DNA of 64,000 nt, taken from assembly GCF_004298475.1 (NCBI RefSeq), contig NZ_SCRP01000034.1, positions 1 through 64,000 of the forward strand. Direction: 5' to 3'. The notes under the pieces are model-generated. The model was not told where the DNA came from. It worked only from the letters and a program-made list of their open reading frames with translations, and made no database searches. Every line of letters starts with the position of its first letter. Position 1 is the stretch's first letter. The position numbers were made by a program, and so were the translations under genes. Source of the stretch: Paraburkholderia sp. Lineage in GTDB: Bacteria; Pseudomonadota; Gammaproteobacteria; Burkholderiales; Burkholderiaceae. Positions 8,746 through 18,408 of the stretch are shown here, piece after piece.

Positions 8746-8878
8746 CGCATAGCGTGCCGCGCGCGGCCAGCGAGAACTTTCCGCCGTTACTTTCGCTTTC
8801 CGTCACAATAGCGGTTTGAGGGACGCGCGCCGCACGTCCTTTCCCCTATCCGTTGCCCGTACCACCCGTGAGGAGTGC

Positions 8879-9277
8879 ATGGCCGAACCCGCTGTCAACG
8901 CCCACATCGGCTCGACCGACTATCAGGTTCAATTCAACGACGGCACCCATACGTGGATCGCCGACGAACCCGCCTCGCTCGGCGGCGGCGACCGCGGCCC
9001 CTCGCCGTTCTCGCTGCTGCTCTCCAGCCTCGGCGCCTGCACGTCGATCACGCTCAAGATGTACGCGAAGCGCAAGGAATGGCCGCTCGAAGGCGTGCAC
9101 GTCAACCTCACGATGGTGAACAGCGCCCTCGGCGCGACCATCGACCGCCAGATCAGGCTCGAAGGCGCGCTCACAGGCGAACAGCGCGAACGCCTCCTGC
9201 AGATCGCCAACGCCTGCCCGGTCCACAAGATCCTCACGCAGTCGGTGACGATCCGCTCGGGTCTGGTGGCCGTCTAG
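8879..9277 (+). CDS. OsmC family peroxiredoxin-like protein
   Basis: The 132-residue protein has the OsmC fold signature: [25 protein letters not shown] with the peroxidatic Cys54, and the resolving Cys113 in [13 protein letters not shown]. OsmC/Ohr proteins reduce organic hydroperoxides with thiols; this short form is nearer to the YhfA/OsmC general group than to Ohr. The ATG at 8879 is preceded by GAGGAG. It is followed 37 bases later by a DUF1857-type gene in the same direction, possibly one transcript. Confidence 0.9.
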   Translation: MAEPAVNAHIGSTDYQVQFNDGTHTWIADEPASLGGGDRGPSPFSLLLSSLGACTSITLKMYAKRKEWPLEGVHVNLTMVNSALGATIDRQIRLEGALTGEQRERLLQIANACPVHKILTQSVTIRSGLVAV

Positions 9278-9314
9278 GCGGCGCGCACGGGAATCGTCAC
9301 AGGAAGCCGCCGAC

Positions 9315-9800
9315 TTGAATTTCGAACACCTCATCCAGATCAACGACCCGCTGAACCCGCTGGTCCCGCCGATGACACGCGATCAGCTGTGGGAGGGCCT
9401 CGTCCTGCGCGCCGAGCAGCCGCAGTTATTCGTGCTCGGCCTCGACAGCTGCACGATCCTCTCGCGCACGGAAAACACGCTGGAGCGCGAGCTGCACTAC
9501 GGCCACGCGACCGTGCGCGACCGCGTGACGCTCACGCCCGGCCAGAGCGTGCGCTACGACATTCTCGCGACTGCGGCGTACGTCGGCGGTTCGCTCACGA
9601 TGACGATCGAAGCACCCGACGAAGACCAGCTCTTCCTGCGCTTCGAGTACCGCACGACGCTGCCCACCGCCGACACCGAAGACGACCGGCAGACCTCGGA
9701 AATCGTGAAGTCCGCGTACCGGGAATCGGACATCGATACCGTCCGGCTGATCCGCCAGTTCGTGCTTGGGCCGGGCGAACCGGATGCGCTACAGCACTGA
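9315..9800 (+). CDS. AtaL-like / DUF1857 family protein
   Basis: The 161-residue product matches the DUF1857 (AtaL-like) group of START/Bet v1-fold proteins, recognisable by the opening FEHLIQINDP, the segment LWEGLVLRAEQPQLFV and the later TLERELHYG and FRFEYRTTLP-like strands. The biochemical function in bacteria is not established. The start is TTG at 9315, supported by AGGAAG at 9301-9306 and by the conserved N-terminus. It follows the OsmC gene closely and ends 125 bases before the hemP Fur box. Confidence 0.8.
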   Translation: MNFEHLIQINDPLNPLVPPMTRDQLWEGLVLRAEQPQLFVLGLDSCTILSRTENTLERELHYGHATVRDRVTLTPGQSVRYDILATAAYVGGSLTMTIEAPDEDQLFLRFEYRTTLPTADTEDDRQTSEIVKSAYRESDIDTVRLIRQFVLGPGEPDALQH

Positions 9801-9921
9801 GCGGCATCGCGCGTAAACCACGCGGCGGGTGAAGTTCGGCGCGCGCTCGCGACGCCAGCTTCGCCTGCTTGCGCCATCGGCCACTATCACCACACGAATT
9901 CAATATTGACCCTTCACTTGC

Positions 9922-9944
9922 AAATGATAATGATTATCATTTAT
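9922..9944 (+). promoter_or_regulatory. Fur box upstream of hemP
   Basis: Bases 9922-9942 form a perfect 10-1-10 palindrome, AAATGATAAT G ATTATCATTT. Aligned to the 19-bp Fur consensus, 9926-9944 matches at 15 positions. It lies about 36 bases before the hemP ATG and should mediate iron repression. It is the strongest Fur site in the window. Confidence 0.88.
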
Positions 9945-9979
9945 GATTGATCCATCGAATCGAGGAAGGCGTCACGTTC

Positions 9980-10264
9980 ATGACCGGCTTCAATCACTCA
10001 GCCACGCTCACCTTGCGCCGCACGAGCGGCGCAGGCAGCAACTCAAGTGGCGCAGGCGGCCCAAGCAGCGGCCTAAGCGGTGGCCCAGGCAGCAGCCTAC
10101 GCAGCACGGCGCAGAGCGCCGCTCAATCGCAACCCGCCGCATCGGCGCAACCGCTCGACAGCACGGCGCTGCTGCAAGGGCGCAGCCATGTGAGCATCGT
10201 GCATAACGGCGAGGCGTATCAACTGCGAGCCACGCGGCTCGGCAAGCTGATTCTCACCAAGTAG
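9980..10264 (+). CDS. hemP: Hemin uptake protein HemP
   Basis: The last 32 residues, LLQGRSHVSIVHNGEAYQLRATRLGKLILTK, are the complete HemP domain: a small basic protein linked to haem-uptake gene expression in Bradyrhizobium and Burkholderia relatives (HmuP). The 60-residue lead is low-complexity Ser/Gly/Ala (SSGAGGPSSGLSGGPGSS) and unusual in length for HemP. The ATG at 9980 has GAGGAAGG 11 bases upstream. No haem receptor or transporter gene is next to it, so it stands alone under its Fur box. It converges with the ftr operon. Confidence 0.88.
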   Translation: MTGFNHSATLTLRRTSGAGSNSSGAGGPSSGLSGGPGSSLRSTAQSAAQSQPAASAQPLDSTALLQGRSHVSIVHNGEAYQLRATRLGKLILTK

Positions 10265-10424
10265 GACGTACCGTGTATTGTGGGGATCGCCTCCCATCGC
10301 GAGGCGTTGGGCAATAGCCAGTCAAGACGGCTTGCACGCGAATCCTGACCCCTTCGTGCAAACATGCTTTATGCGGGCCGTCTCAGCCAGCCACGCCATT
10401 TTTTCTCACCGTAGCAAGGACAAA

Positions 10425-10473
10425 GACAAGGCCGGTGCACGCGCGTCCCGCCGCGAACGCGCGCACCGGCTGC
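10425..10473 (-). terminator. Large GC hairpin between hemP and the ftr operon
   Basis: A stem of about 13 bp with one bulge forms between GCCGGTGCACGCGCG (from about 10431) and CGCGCGCACCGGC (ending about 10471). Reading leftward it is followed by TTGTCTTTGTCC, so it is a plausible but weak terminator of the ftr operon. Confidence 0.4.
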
Positions 10474-10495
10474 CTACCGCCGGCTGTCCACCGTC

Positions 10496-10903
10496 TTAAG
10501 CGATGCCGAGCGCCGCGATACCCGCGCGCGCCACGGCCGCATCCTGATCCGATTTCACGCCCGAAACGCCGATTGCGCCAATCACGTCGCCATCGACGAC
10601 AATCGGCACGCCGCCCTCCAGCATGGCGGTGAGCGGCGCGCTGAGGAACGCCGTGCGGCCCTGGCGGATGACGTCCTCGTAGAGCTTGCTCTCGCGGCGG
10701 CCAAGCGCCGCCGTGCGGGCTTTCGATATCGCCATTTCAGCCGTGGCGGGCGCCGCGCCGTCGAGCCGGCGCAGCCACAGCAAATGCGCGCCCTCATCGA
10801 CGACTGCAATCGTCACGGCCCATTGATTCGTGTGCGCGTGCGCGATGGCCGCGTCGGCCATCTTCACGATGTCTTCGTCAGTCAATACCGCCCTGGTTCG
10901 CAT
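10496..10903 (-). CDS. HbpS/GlcG family haem-binding-like protein
   Basis: The 135-residue protein belongs to the GlcG/HbpS (DUF336) family: TDEDIVKMADAAIAHA, then VTIAVVDEGAHLLWLRRLDGA, KARTAALGRRES and GGVPIVVDGDVIGAIGVSG. Members bind haem or cobalamin (HbpS, PduO C-terminal domain) or are of unknown role (GlcG). The ATG at 10903 has GGAG nine bases upstream; an upstream in-frame start at 10984 would run into ftrD. It lies 28 bases after the ftrD stop on the same strand, so it appears to be the fifth gene of the ftrABCD operon. No signal peptide is seen, suggesting a cytoplasmic location. Confidence 0.8.
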   Translation of the reverse strand: MRTRAVLTDEDIVKMADAAIAHAHTNQWAVTIAVVDEGAHLLWLRRLDGAAPATAEMAISKARTAALGRRESKLYEDVIRQGRTAFLSAPLTAMLEGGVPIVVDGDVIGAIGVSGVKSDQDAAVARAGIAALGIA

Positions 10904-10931
10904 GGTTTGCTCCGATCGGTTGAACTGCCGA

Positions 10932-12350
10932 TCAGTGCGCCCAGCCCCAGAACATAAGCCACCACGCACTGTCGACGACGGCAAGCGCAGCCACGAAGCC
11001 GATCAACGCCAGACCGCGCTGCCCGAGCCGCTGACTGTATCGGCCGCCGACGCGCCACGCAAGCCAGGCGCTCCACAGATTGGCAATGCCGAGAATGGCG
11101 ATTCGCACACCCGATGCCCAGTCGAGCGCGAGGTGCTCCGCACGCAGCAGCGCGAGCGTCGTGGCCGACAGGCCGAGGAACACGCCCGCGCCCGCGAGCG
11201 GAATCAGGGCCTGCGCGAAGTGATGCAGACGGCGCATCTCGAAGCGCCCGAACACCCTGCTCACGCCCGCCAGAATGGCGAGCAGCGCAGTGCCGTACAC
11301 GAGCGCCGTCGCGAGGATATAGCCGACGATCATCGCGCCGTCGAGCCACGAGAACACGTCGTTCTGCTCCGGATAGTGCGTGAGCAGGAACCACGGCGCA
11401 TTCGTGGCGAGCGGCCAGGTGATGTCGCGGTCGATGAGCCAGCCGGCAATCGACTGCTTGGCGGCGACGAACCACGGCGAACCGGTCCAGTGGAACGCGC
11501 CGATGGCGATGCCAAGGAGACCGTACAGAATCAGCACCGTGTCCCAGCCTTTCGCGTGGCGGTCGCCGAGTTCGACCACCTCGTGCGTGGGCGAGCGCCA
11601 CGTCAGTTCGATGGCGTCGCGGTGACCCGCGCAGCGGCCGCACATGTGGCACGCGGCGGCGCCCTTCATGTTGCGCAGCGGCAGAAGCGGCGCGCAGTTG
11701 ACCGGAATCACGCGATGCCCGCCCTGCTCGCCGGCCTTGTACGAGCGGCGCCACGCATCTTCATCGACCTTGTAATGGAACGGCGCGAGACGCGCGAGCA
11801 GCGAGAACACGCCGTTGACCGGACACAGGTAGCGGCACCAGACGCGCTTTTCGCGGCCGTACAGATAGCCGATCACCATCGCGCCGAGCGTCGAGCCGCC
11901 CAGCACGAGCAGCACCGCTTTCGGATACTGGTAGACGCTCACGAGCTGGCCGTAGATGGTCGTGAGCCCGAACGCGACGAACGGCCAGCCGCCCCAGCGC
12001 ATCCAGTGCGCAATGGCGCCGCCGCGGCCATGCTTGCTCGCAAACTCGGAGAGCGCGCCCTCCGGGCACAGCACGCCGCACCAGACGCGGCCGAGCAACA
12101 CCATCGAAAGCAGCACGAACGGCCACCAGATGCCCCAGAAGACGAACTGCGCGGCGAGCGTGAGATTGTTCCAGAGATGCGCGGTGCTGCCGGGCAACGG
12201 CATGAGCGCCGGCACGAGAATGAGGAAGGCGTAAACGCCGACGACGACCCACTGCACGGTGCGGATCACCGCACCGTGCCGCCGCATCCAGAGCCCGACC
12301 TGTGCGAGCTTGCCGTGCCGGGCGGCCGGCTGCGAGGGAACACAACTCAT
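10932..12350 (-). CDS. ftrD: Polyferredoxin-like membrane protein of the Ftr iron transporter
   Basis: This 472-residue protein has several membrane segments and ferredoxin-type Cys motifs: CGVLCPEGAL, CRYLCPVNGV and AACHMCGRCAGH, as in NapH/CcoG-like membrane ferredoxins. FtrD is proposed to accept electrons produced by periplasmic iron oxidation in the FtrABCD ferrous-iron system described in Bordetella and Burkholderia. Its ATG overlaps the ftrC stop as ATGA (12347-12350), a sign of translational coupling. The open frame continues upstream to 13217 but that extension is the shadow of ftrC. C-terminal membrane helices after residue 330 lack Cys motifs. Confidence 0.88.
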   Translation of the reverse strand: MSCVPSQPAARHGKLAQVGLWMRRHGAVIRTVQWVVVGVYAFLILVPALMPLPGSTAHLWNNLTLAAQFVFWGIWWPFVLLSMVLLGRVWCGVLCPEGALSEFASKHGRGGAIAHWMRWGGWPFVAFGLTTIYGQLVSVYQYPKAVLLVLGGSTLGAMVIGYLYGREKRVWCRYLCPVNGVFSLLARLAPFHYKVDEDAWRRSYKAGEQGGHRVIPVNCAPLLPLRNMKGAAACHMCGRCAGHRDAIELTWRSPTHEVVELGDRHAKGWDTVLILYGLLGIAIGAFHWTGSPWFVAAKQSIAGWLIDRDITWPLATNAPWFLLTHYPEQNDVFSWLDGAMIVGYILATALVYGTALLAILAGVSRVFGRFEMRRLHHFAQALIPLAGAGVFLGLSATTLALLRAEHLALDWASGVRIAILGIANLWSAWLAWRVGGRYSQRLGQRGLALIGFVAALAVVDSAWWLMFWGWAH

Positions 12351-13192
12351 GCTGCTTTCCTCGCACCGATAGCGGCCGCGCGGCCATTTGCGCGACGCAC
12401 GAGGAGCCACACCACGGCCCAGTACGCAGCGTAGGCAATCAGGTTCATGAGCGCGGGATGTGCGCGATAACCCGTGAGCGTCGCGACGAGCGAGCCGAAG
12501 GTGCTCGAATCGTCGAGGATCATCGACGTGTTCCAGAGCCGATCGAGGATCGCAGGCAGGATCTCCTTGTCGATCAGCTTGTCGACGCCGGTCTGGAACA
12601 GGCCCGCGCCGAGGAACAGCAGCATGATCTCGGTGATGCGGAAGAAGTGGCGCCACGAGAACACCTTGCCGCCCAGTTGCAGCACGTAGAACGTGAGCAG
12701 GGCGAGGCCGAAGCCGATCGCCACCGCAAGGTACTGGCCCGCATCGACATGACCCGACTGGCCAAAGCCGAGCCCGTACAGGAAGATCACCGTCTCGCTG
12801 CCCTCGCGTGCAATCGCCAGCGCGACGAGCACCGTCACGCCCCACCAGTTCGCATCGCGCGCGCTCGCTTCGAGCGACTGCTCCATTTCGCGCTTGAGCG
12901 TGCGCCCGTGCCGCTTCATCCACAGCACCATCTGCACGATCAGCACGCAGGCAACGAGCACCATCGCCGTCTGGAAGTAATCCTGCCCATCGCCCGAGAG
13001 CACCTCGGTGAACCCGACCAGCGCCGCGCCGAGCCCAATCGCCGCGAGTATCCCGAGCCCCACGCCGCCCCATAGATACGGCAGGCCGCGCCGCGCGTCG
13101 GTATCGCCGTTTTTCAGCCACGCGTGAAGAATGCCGACGACGAGCAGCGCCTCGACGCTCTCCCGCCACACGATGAACATCACCTGACCCAT
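12347..13192 (-). CDS. ftrC: FTR1 family iron permease
   Basis: The 281-residue membrane protein carries the two REXXE iron-translocation motifs of FTR1/EfeU permeases: RESVE at residues 10-14 and REGSE at 129-133, each inside a hydrophobic segment. About seven membrane helices are visible. It is the permease of the FtrABCD system, moving iron that has been oxidised in the periplasm with help from FtrA and FtrB. It follows ftrB by 65 bases and its stop overlaps the ftrD start. Confidence 0.93.
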   Translation of the reverse strand: MGQVMFIVWRESVEALLVVGILHAWLKNGDTDARRGLPYLWGGVGLGILAAIGLGAALVGFTEVLSGDGQDYFQTAMVLVACVLIVQMVLWMKRHGRTLKREMEQSLEASARDANWWGVTVLVALAIAREGSETVIFLYGLGFGQSGHVDAGQYLAVAIGFGLALLTFYVLQLGGKVFSWRHFFRITEIMLLFLGAGLFQTGVDKLIDKEILPAILDRLWNTSMILDDSSTFGSLVATLTGYRAHPALMNLIAYAAYWAVVWLLVRRANGRAAAIGARKAA

Positions 13193-13257
13193 TCAAGTCC
13201 TCCTGCCGCCAGTGCACACGCGGGCGGCGTCACATCGCTATGCCTGTTTCGCCACGA

Positions 13258-13602
13258 TTACTTCGCGATGATCAGACCTTGGGCCTGATGATGAAAATCG
13301 TCGAAGAATTTGTACTCGCCCGGATCGAGCGGCGCGATCACGACAAACGAGTCCGCGCCCGGCGCCAGCACGGTTTCCTTGCGCAACTGGACGCTCTCGA
13401 ACTCGGCCGCGCTCTTACCGGTGTTGTGCACTTCGATCTTGATGCGCTGGCCCGCGGGCACTTCGATGCGCGCGGGATTCAGCTTGCCGTCGGTCATTTC
13501 CAGTCGGAACGTCGGCAGATCCGCGGCATGCACGACGCCGGCGAGCGGCGCGAGAAGCGCCGCGCCGAGCGCGAGCGCCGCCAACTTTCTGATTCCAGTC
13601 AT
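13258..13602 (-). CDS. ftrB: Periplasmic cupredoxin-like protein of the Ftr system
   Basis: The 114-residue protein has a signal peptide (basic start MTGIRK, hydrophobic core, cleavage near VVHAAD) and a cupredoxin_1 domain: FRLEMTDGKLNPARIEVPAGQRIKIEVHNTG, then ESVQLRKE and PGEYKFFDDFH. FtrB is thought to oxidise ferrous iron delivered with FtrA before permeation by FtrC. It sits between ftrA (98 bases upstream) and ftrC (65 bases downstream) in the order ftrA-B-C-D typical of Bordetella and Burkholderia. Confidence 0.88.
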   Translation of the reverse strand: MTGIRKLAALALGAALLAPLAGVVHAADLPTFRLEMTDGKLNPARIEVPAGQRIKIEVHNTGKSAAEFESVQLRKETVLAPGADSFVVIAPLDPGEYKFFDDFHHQAQGLIIAK

Positions 13603-13700
13603 TGTTCTTCCCTGCTCTGTTCTGTTCTGCGTTTTCGGGCCGCGCCGCCGCGACAGCAAGCCACGCCGCCCGTCCTGTTGGCTCACGCCGACGGCCTGGC

Positions 13701-14249
13701 TTAGTAACCGCCCTTCTTGCCGATCCCCGCGAACGGGAAGTCGTATTCGAGCGTGACGGGCTTGAACCACGGGCCCACGCCGGTTTCCTTGTCGACGTGA
13801 CGGCCGAACGCCATGTTGCCCATCTGCATCGGCGCCTCGACGGTCATCTTCAGGTGATATTTGCCCGGGCCCGCGAGCTTGACGTTGTCGCCGTAATGCG
13901 GACCGTCGTTCGCCACCATCGGCATCAGGTCGCCCTTTTGCACGTAGTTCGAACCGGACTTCGTCAGTACGTAGTGGACCTGCAGGTACGGCATCCAGTC
14001 GCCCTCGGCAAAACCGGTCGGGTTGTTCTTGACGGCGTGGATATCGGTTTCGAGGTGGATATCGGAATCCGCAGCCTTGCGCATCATGCCTTCCGGTTCC
14101 ATCGTGATCGGCTGCAGATACACCGCGCCGATTTCCATGCCGCCCAGAATCTGCTGCTTGCCGATCGGATATTCGGCCGCATTGGCGCCGCAGGCAGCCG
14201 CTGCAGCGGCGATCAGCGCGGTGGCGCGCAAGAATGAGTGGATCCGCAT
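13701..14249 (-). CDS. ftrA: Periplasmic P19-like iron-binding protein
   Basis: FtrA belongs to the Tp34/P19 family of periplasmic iron- and copper-binding proteins. The 182-residue precursor has a clear signal peptide (MRIHSFLRATALIAAAAAACGANAAE), and the mature part shows the P19 motifs EYPIGKQQILGGMEIGAVYLQP, a Met-rich MEPEGMMRK, DIHLETDIHA and DGPHYGDNV, which contain the metal ligands. The ATG has CAGGAG upstream. It is the first gene of the operon and is preceded by a Fur box, so iron starvation should induce the whole system. Confidence 0.92.
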   Translation of the reverse strand: MRIHSFLRATALIAAAAAACGANAAEYPIGKQQILGGMEIGAVYLQPITMEPEGMMRKAADSDIHLETDIHAVKNNPTGFAEGDWMPYLQVHYVLTKSGSNYVQKGDLMPMVANDGPHYGDNVKLAGPGKYHLKMTVEAPMQMGNMAFGRHVDKETGVGPWFKPVTLEYDFPFAGIGKKGGY

Positions 14250-14311
14250 CGAAACTCCTGGTTTTCTTCTGAGTGAAAGTACAAAGTGACTGACGCAACA
14301 TTGATATGAAT

Positions 14312-14330
14312 GTTAATGCGAACCATTCTC
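14312..14330 (-). promoter_or_regulatory. Fur box upstream of ftrA
   Basis: GTTAATGCGAACCATTCTC matches the 19-bp Fur consensus at 14 positions in the written orientation. It lies 63 bases upstream of the ftrA ATG. Its half-sites are less symmetric than those at hemP. Confidence 0.6.
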
Positions 14331-14402
14331 AACAAGAATGTCAGTGTAGCACCTACAATCGACTACACCAAAGGAAAAATCGCGGAAGGCCTGATGACAT
14401 AA

Positions 14403-14423
14403 GGGTCTTGCGCAGCAAGACCC
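14403..14423 (-). terminator. Hairpin, possible distal terminator of uvrB
   Basis: Perfect 9-bp inverted repeat with a 3-base loop. Read leftward it is followed by TTATGTC, a weak T-rich tail, so termination of the uvrB transcript here is possible but not certain. Confidence 0.35.
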
Positions 14424-14484
14424 GGGCGGAAACTTACAAGATTGAAGGGTGGTGACCGGCGTCCCGGTTCAGGGGCGCGATGCC

Positions 14485-14568
14485 GACCGGCGGGCTGACC
14501 GGCGGGCTGACCGGTGGACTGACCGGTGGACTGACCGGTGGACTGACCGGCGGACTGAGATGCGGGCT
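14485..14568. repeat. 12-bp tandem repeat (minisatellite), about seven units
   Basis: Consecutive 12-base units vary around GACCGGTGGACT: two GACCGGCGGGCT, three identical GACCGGTGGACT, one GACCGGCGGACT and one degenerate GAGATGCGGGCT. The array is downstream of the uvrB stop, so it is probably transcribed but not translated. Three identical central units suggest recent copy-number change. Confidence 0.85.
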
Positions 14569-14601
14569 GACAGGAGAGCCGACCCGCGGTCGAGCGAGGA
14601 T

Positions 14602-14623
14602 GCGCCGCGCACGTGCGCGGCGC
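14602..14623. repeat. Perfect 22-bp palindrome after uvrB
   Basis: GCGCCGCGCAC joined to GTGCGCGGCGC is a perfect palindrome beginning 24 bases after the uvrB stop codon. No T-run follows on either strand. Confidence 0.75.
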
Positions 14624-14646
14624 CGCTCAGGCATGGCGAGGCACGC

Positions 14647-16728
<2,082 letters not shown>

Positions 16729-17053
16729 GGGGGGCGACATCCTCTGCCTGGGGCAAAGGACCATTCTAGCGTTTTGCCGACGTCCGGGCCGGGGGTGGAA
16801 TCGGGCGCGGGGACGGTGGAAGCACGGAATTGCGCACGAGCGTGCTGACGAAACGCGCCCCAAAACATGGCCGAAGCGTATCCAAAAGCCACGCAAAGCA
16901 AAGGTCGCGGGCGAAAACAGGCCACAGATTCGCTACAATAGCGCCTTGCGTGGCCAGCCGGCTGCGCCGTCCGTGCGCTCTCACGCGCGGCGGCGAAAGA
17001 GCCAAGCGCAAGCGGCCACCCATGTGTCCATCCCTGACTATTGCCGAACCATC
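16729..17053. other. Divergent intergenic region uvrB / aminotransferase
   Basis: No gene is seen. A rightward -10 box TACAAT lies at 16934-16939, giving a leader of about 110 bases for the aminotransferase gene. The uvrB promoter could not be assigned with confidence. Confidence 0.4.
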
Positions 17054-18253
17054 ATGTCCCTCTTTTCCGCTGTCGAACTTGCCCCTCGCGACCCGATCCT
17101 CGGTCTGAACGAAGCCTATAACGCCGATGCGCGCACCACCAAGGTGAACCTCGGCGTGGGCGTGTACACCAACGAGGAAGGCAAGATTCCGCTGCTGCGC
17201 GCGGTGCGCGAAGCGGAAAAGGCCCGTGTCGAAGCAGGACTGCCGCGCGGCTATCTGCCGATCGAGGGTCTGGCGGCTTACAACACCGCCGTGCAAAAGC
17301 TGCTGCTCGGCAACGATTCGCCGCTGATCGCAGCGGGCCGCGTCGTGACGGCGCAGGCGCTGGGCGGCACGGGCGCGCTGAAGATCGGCGCCGACCTCCT
17401 CAAGCGCGTGAACCCGAACGCGAAGGTCGCGATCAGCGACCCGAGCTGGGAAAACCACCGCGCCATTTTCGAAAGCGCAGGCTTCGAAGTCGTCGCGTAC
17501 CCGTACTACGACGCGCAGACCAACGGCGTGAACTTCGAAGGCATGCTGGCCGCGCTGAACAGCTACGCGGCGGGCACGATCATCGTGCTGCACGCATGCT
17601 GCCACAACCCGACCGGCGTGGACCTCACCGTCGACCAGTGGAAGCAGATCGTCGAAGTCGTGAAGGCGCGCGAACTCGTACCGTTCCTCGACATCGCCTA
17701 TCAGGGCTTCGGTGACGGCATCGAGGCAGACGGCGCAGCCGTGCGCCTGTTCGCCGCTTCGGAACTGAACGTGTTCGTTTCGTCGTCGTTCTCGAAGTCG
17801 TTCTCGCTGTACGGCGAGCGCGTCGGCGCGCTGTCGATCATCACGAACAGCAAGGAAGAATCGACCCGCGTGCTCTCGCAGCTCAAGCGCGTGATCCGCA
17901 CAAACTACTCGAACCCGCCGACGCACGGCGGCTCGGTGGTCGCCGCAGTGCTCGGCTCGCCGGAACTGCGCACGATGTGGGAAAACGAACTGGGCGAAAT
18001 GCGCAACCGCATCCGCGCGATGCGCACCGGCCTCGTCGAGCGCCTGATGGCCGCCGGCGTGGATCGCGACTTCAACTTCATCAACGTGCAACGCGGCATG
18101 TTCTCGTACTCGGGCCTGACGGCAGCGCAAGTCGACCGTCTGCGCGAAGAGTTCGGCATCTACGCCGTGAGCACGGGCCGCATCTGCGTGGCCGCGCTGA
18201 ACAACCGCAATCTCGACGTCGTTGCCAGCGCTGTCGCGCAAGTGCTCAAGTAA
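17054..18253 (+). CDS. Aromatic/aspartate aminotransferase (class I PLP)
   Basis: The 399-residue enzyme belongs to the AspC/TyrB group of class I aminotransferases, which move amino groups between aspartate, tyrosine or phenylalanine and 2-oxoglutarate. LFSAVELAPRDPILGLNEAYNAD and KVNLGVGVYTNEEGKIPLL form the N-terminus; HACCHNPTGVDLT, FLDIAYQGFGDGI and SSSFSKSFSLYGERVG (with the PLP lysine in SKSFSLY) form the active site; the Arg of TGRICVAALN binds the substrate carboxylate. Burkholderia homologues are commonly called tyrB, but sequence alone does not separate tyrosine from aspartate preference. It ends at a bidirectional terminator. Confidence 0.92.
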   Translation: MSLFSAVELAPRDPILGLNEAYNADARTTKVNLGVGVYTNEEGKIPLLRAVREAEKARVEAGLPRGYLPIEGLAAYNTAVQKLLLGNDSPLIAAGRVVTAQALGGTGALKIGADLLKRVNPNAKVAISDPSWENHRAIFESAGFEVVAYPYYDAQTNGVNFEGMLAALNSYAAGTIIVLHACCHNPTGVDLTVDQWKQIVEVVKARELVPFLDIAYQGFGDGIEADGAAVRLFAASELNVFVSSSFSKSFSLYGERVGALSIITNSKEESTRVLSQLKRVIRTNYSNPPTHGGSVVAAVLGSPELRTMWENELGEMRNRIRAMRTGLVERLMAAGVDRDFNFINVQRGMFSYSGLTAAQVDRLREEFGIYAVSTGRICVAALNNRNLDVVASAVAQVLK

Positions 18254-18309
18254 GCGCGTCTGAACGCGTGCCGCCTCGATGGGCGGCGCGCGCATTCGAG
18301 GCTGCATAA

Positions 18310-18342
18310 AAACGGCGCCCGTCTGCATGACGGGCGCCGTTT
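18310..18342. terminator. Bidirectional terminator between aminotransferase and patatin genes
   Basis: A perfect 14-bp stem (AAACGGCGCCCGTC, 18310-18323, with GACGGGCGCCGTTT, 18329-18342) with a 5-base loop has T residues on the rightward side and, read leftward, TTTATG. It serves the two convergent genes. Confidence 0.8.
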
Positions 18343-18408
18343 GCATTTGAAGCCCGGCTTCGAGAAGCGGCGCTACAACGGGCGGCGACAGGGCCGGTCC
18401 GAACGTCC

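Larger units (their letters stand above)
14250..14646. other. Intergenic region between ftrA and uvrB
   Basis: This 397-base stretch holds the ftrA control region (Fur box 14312-14330), a 9-bp stem tri-loop (GGGTCTTGC 14403-14411 with GCAAGACCC 14415-14423), a 12-bp tandem repeat (14485-14568) and a 22-bp palindrome (14602-14623). A 66-codon leftward frame at 14434-14634 merely translates the tandem repeat as SPPV units and is not supported as a gene. Confidence 0.6.

Noticed and set aside
12351..13217. Apparent fusion of an upstream 290-residue extension to ftrD
   Set aside because: The extension is the out-of-frame shadow of ftrC, and the ATGA overlap at 12347-12350 gives a normal ftrD start.
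14485..14568. Possible CRISPR array
   Set aside because: Units are 12 bases with no spacers and no cas genes in the window; it is a minisatellite.
14434..14634. 66-codon leftward frame with repeated SPPV after uvrB
   Set aside because: It only translates the 12-bp tandem repeat, starts inside a palindrome and has no ribosome-binding site.
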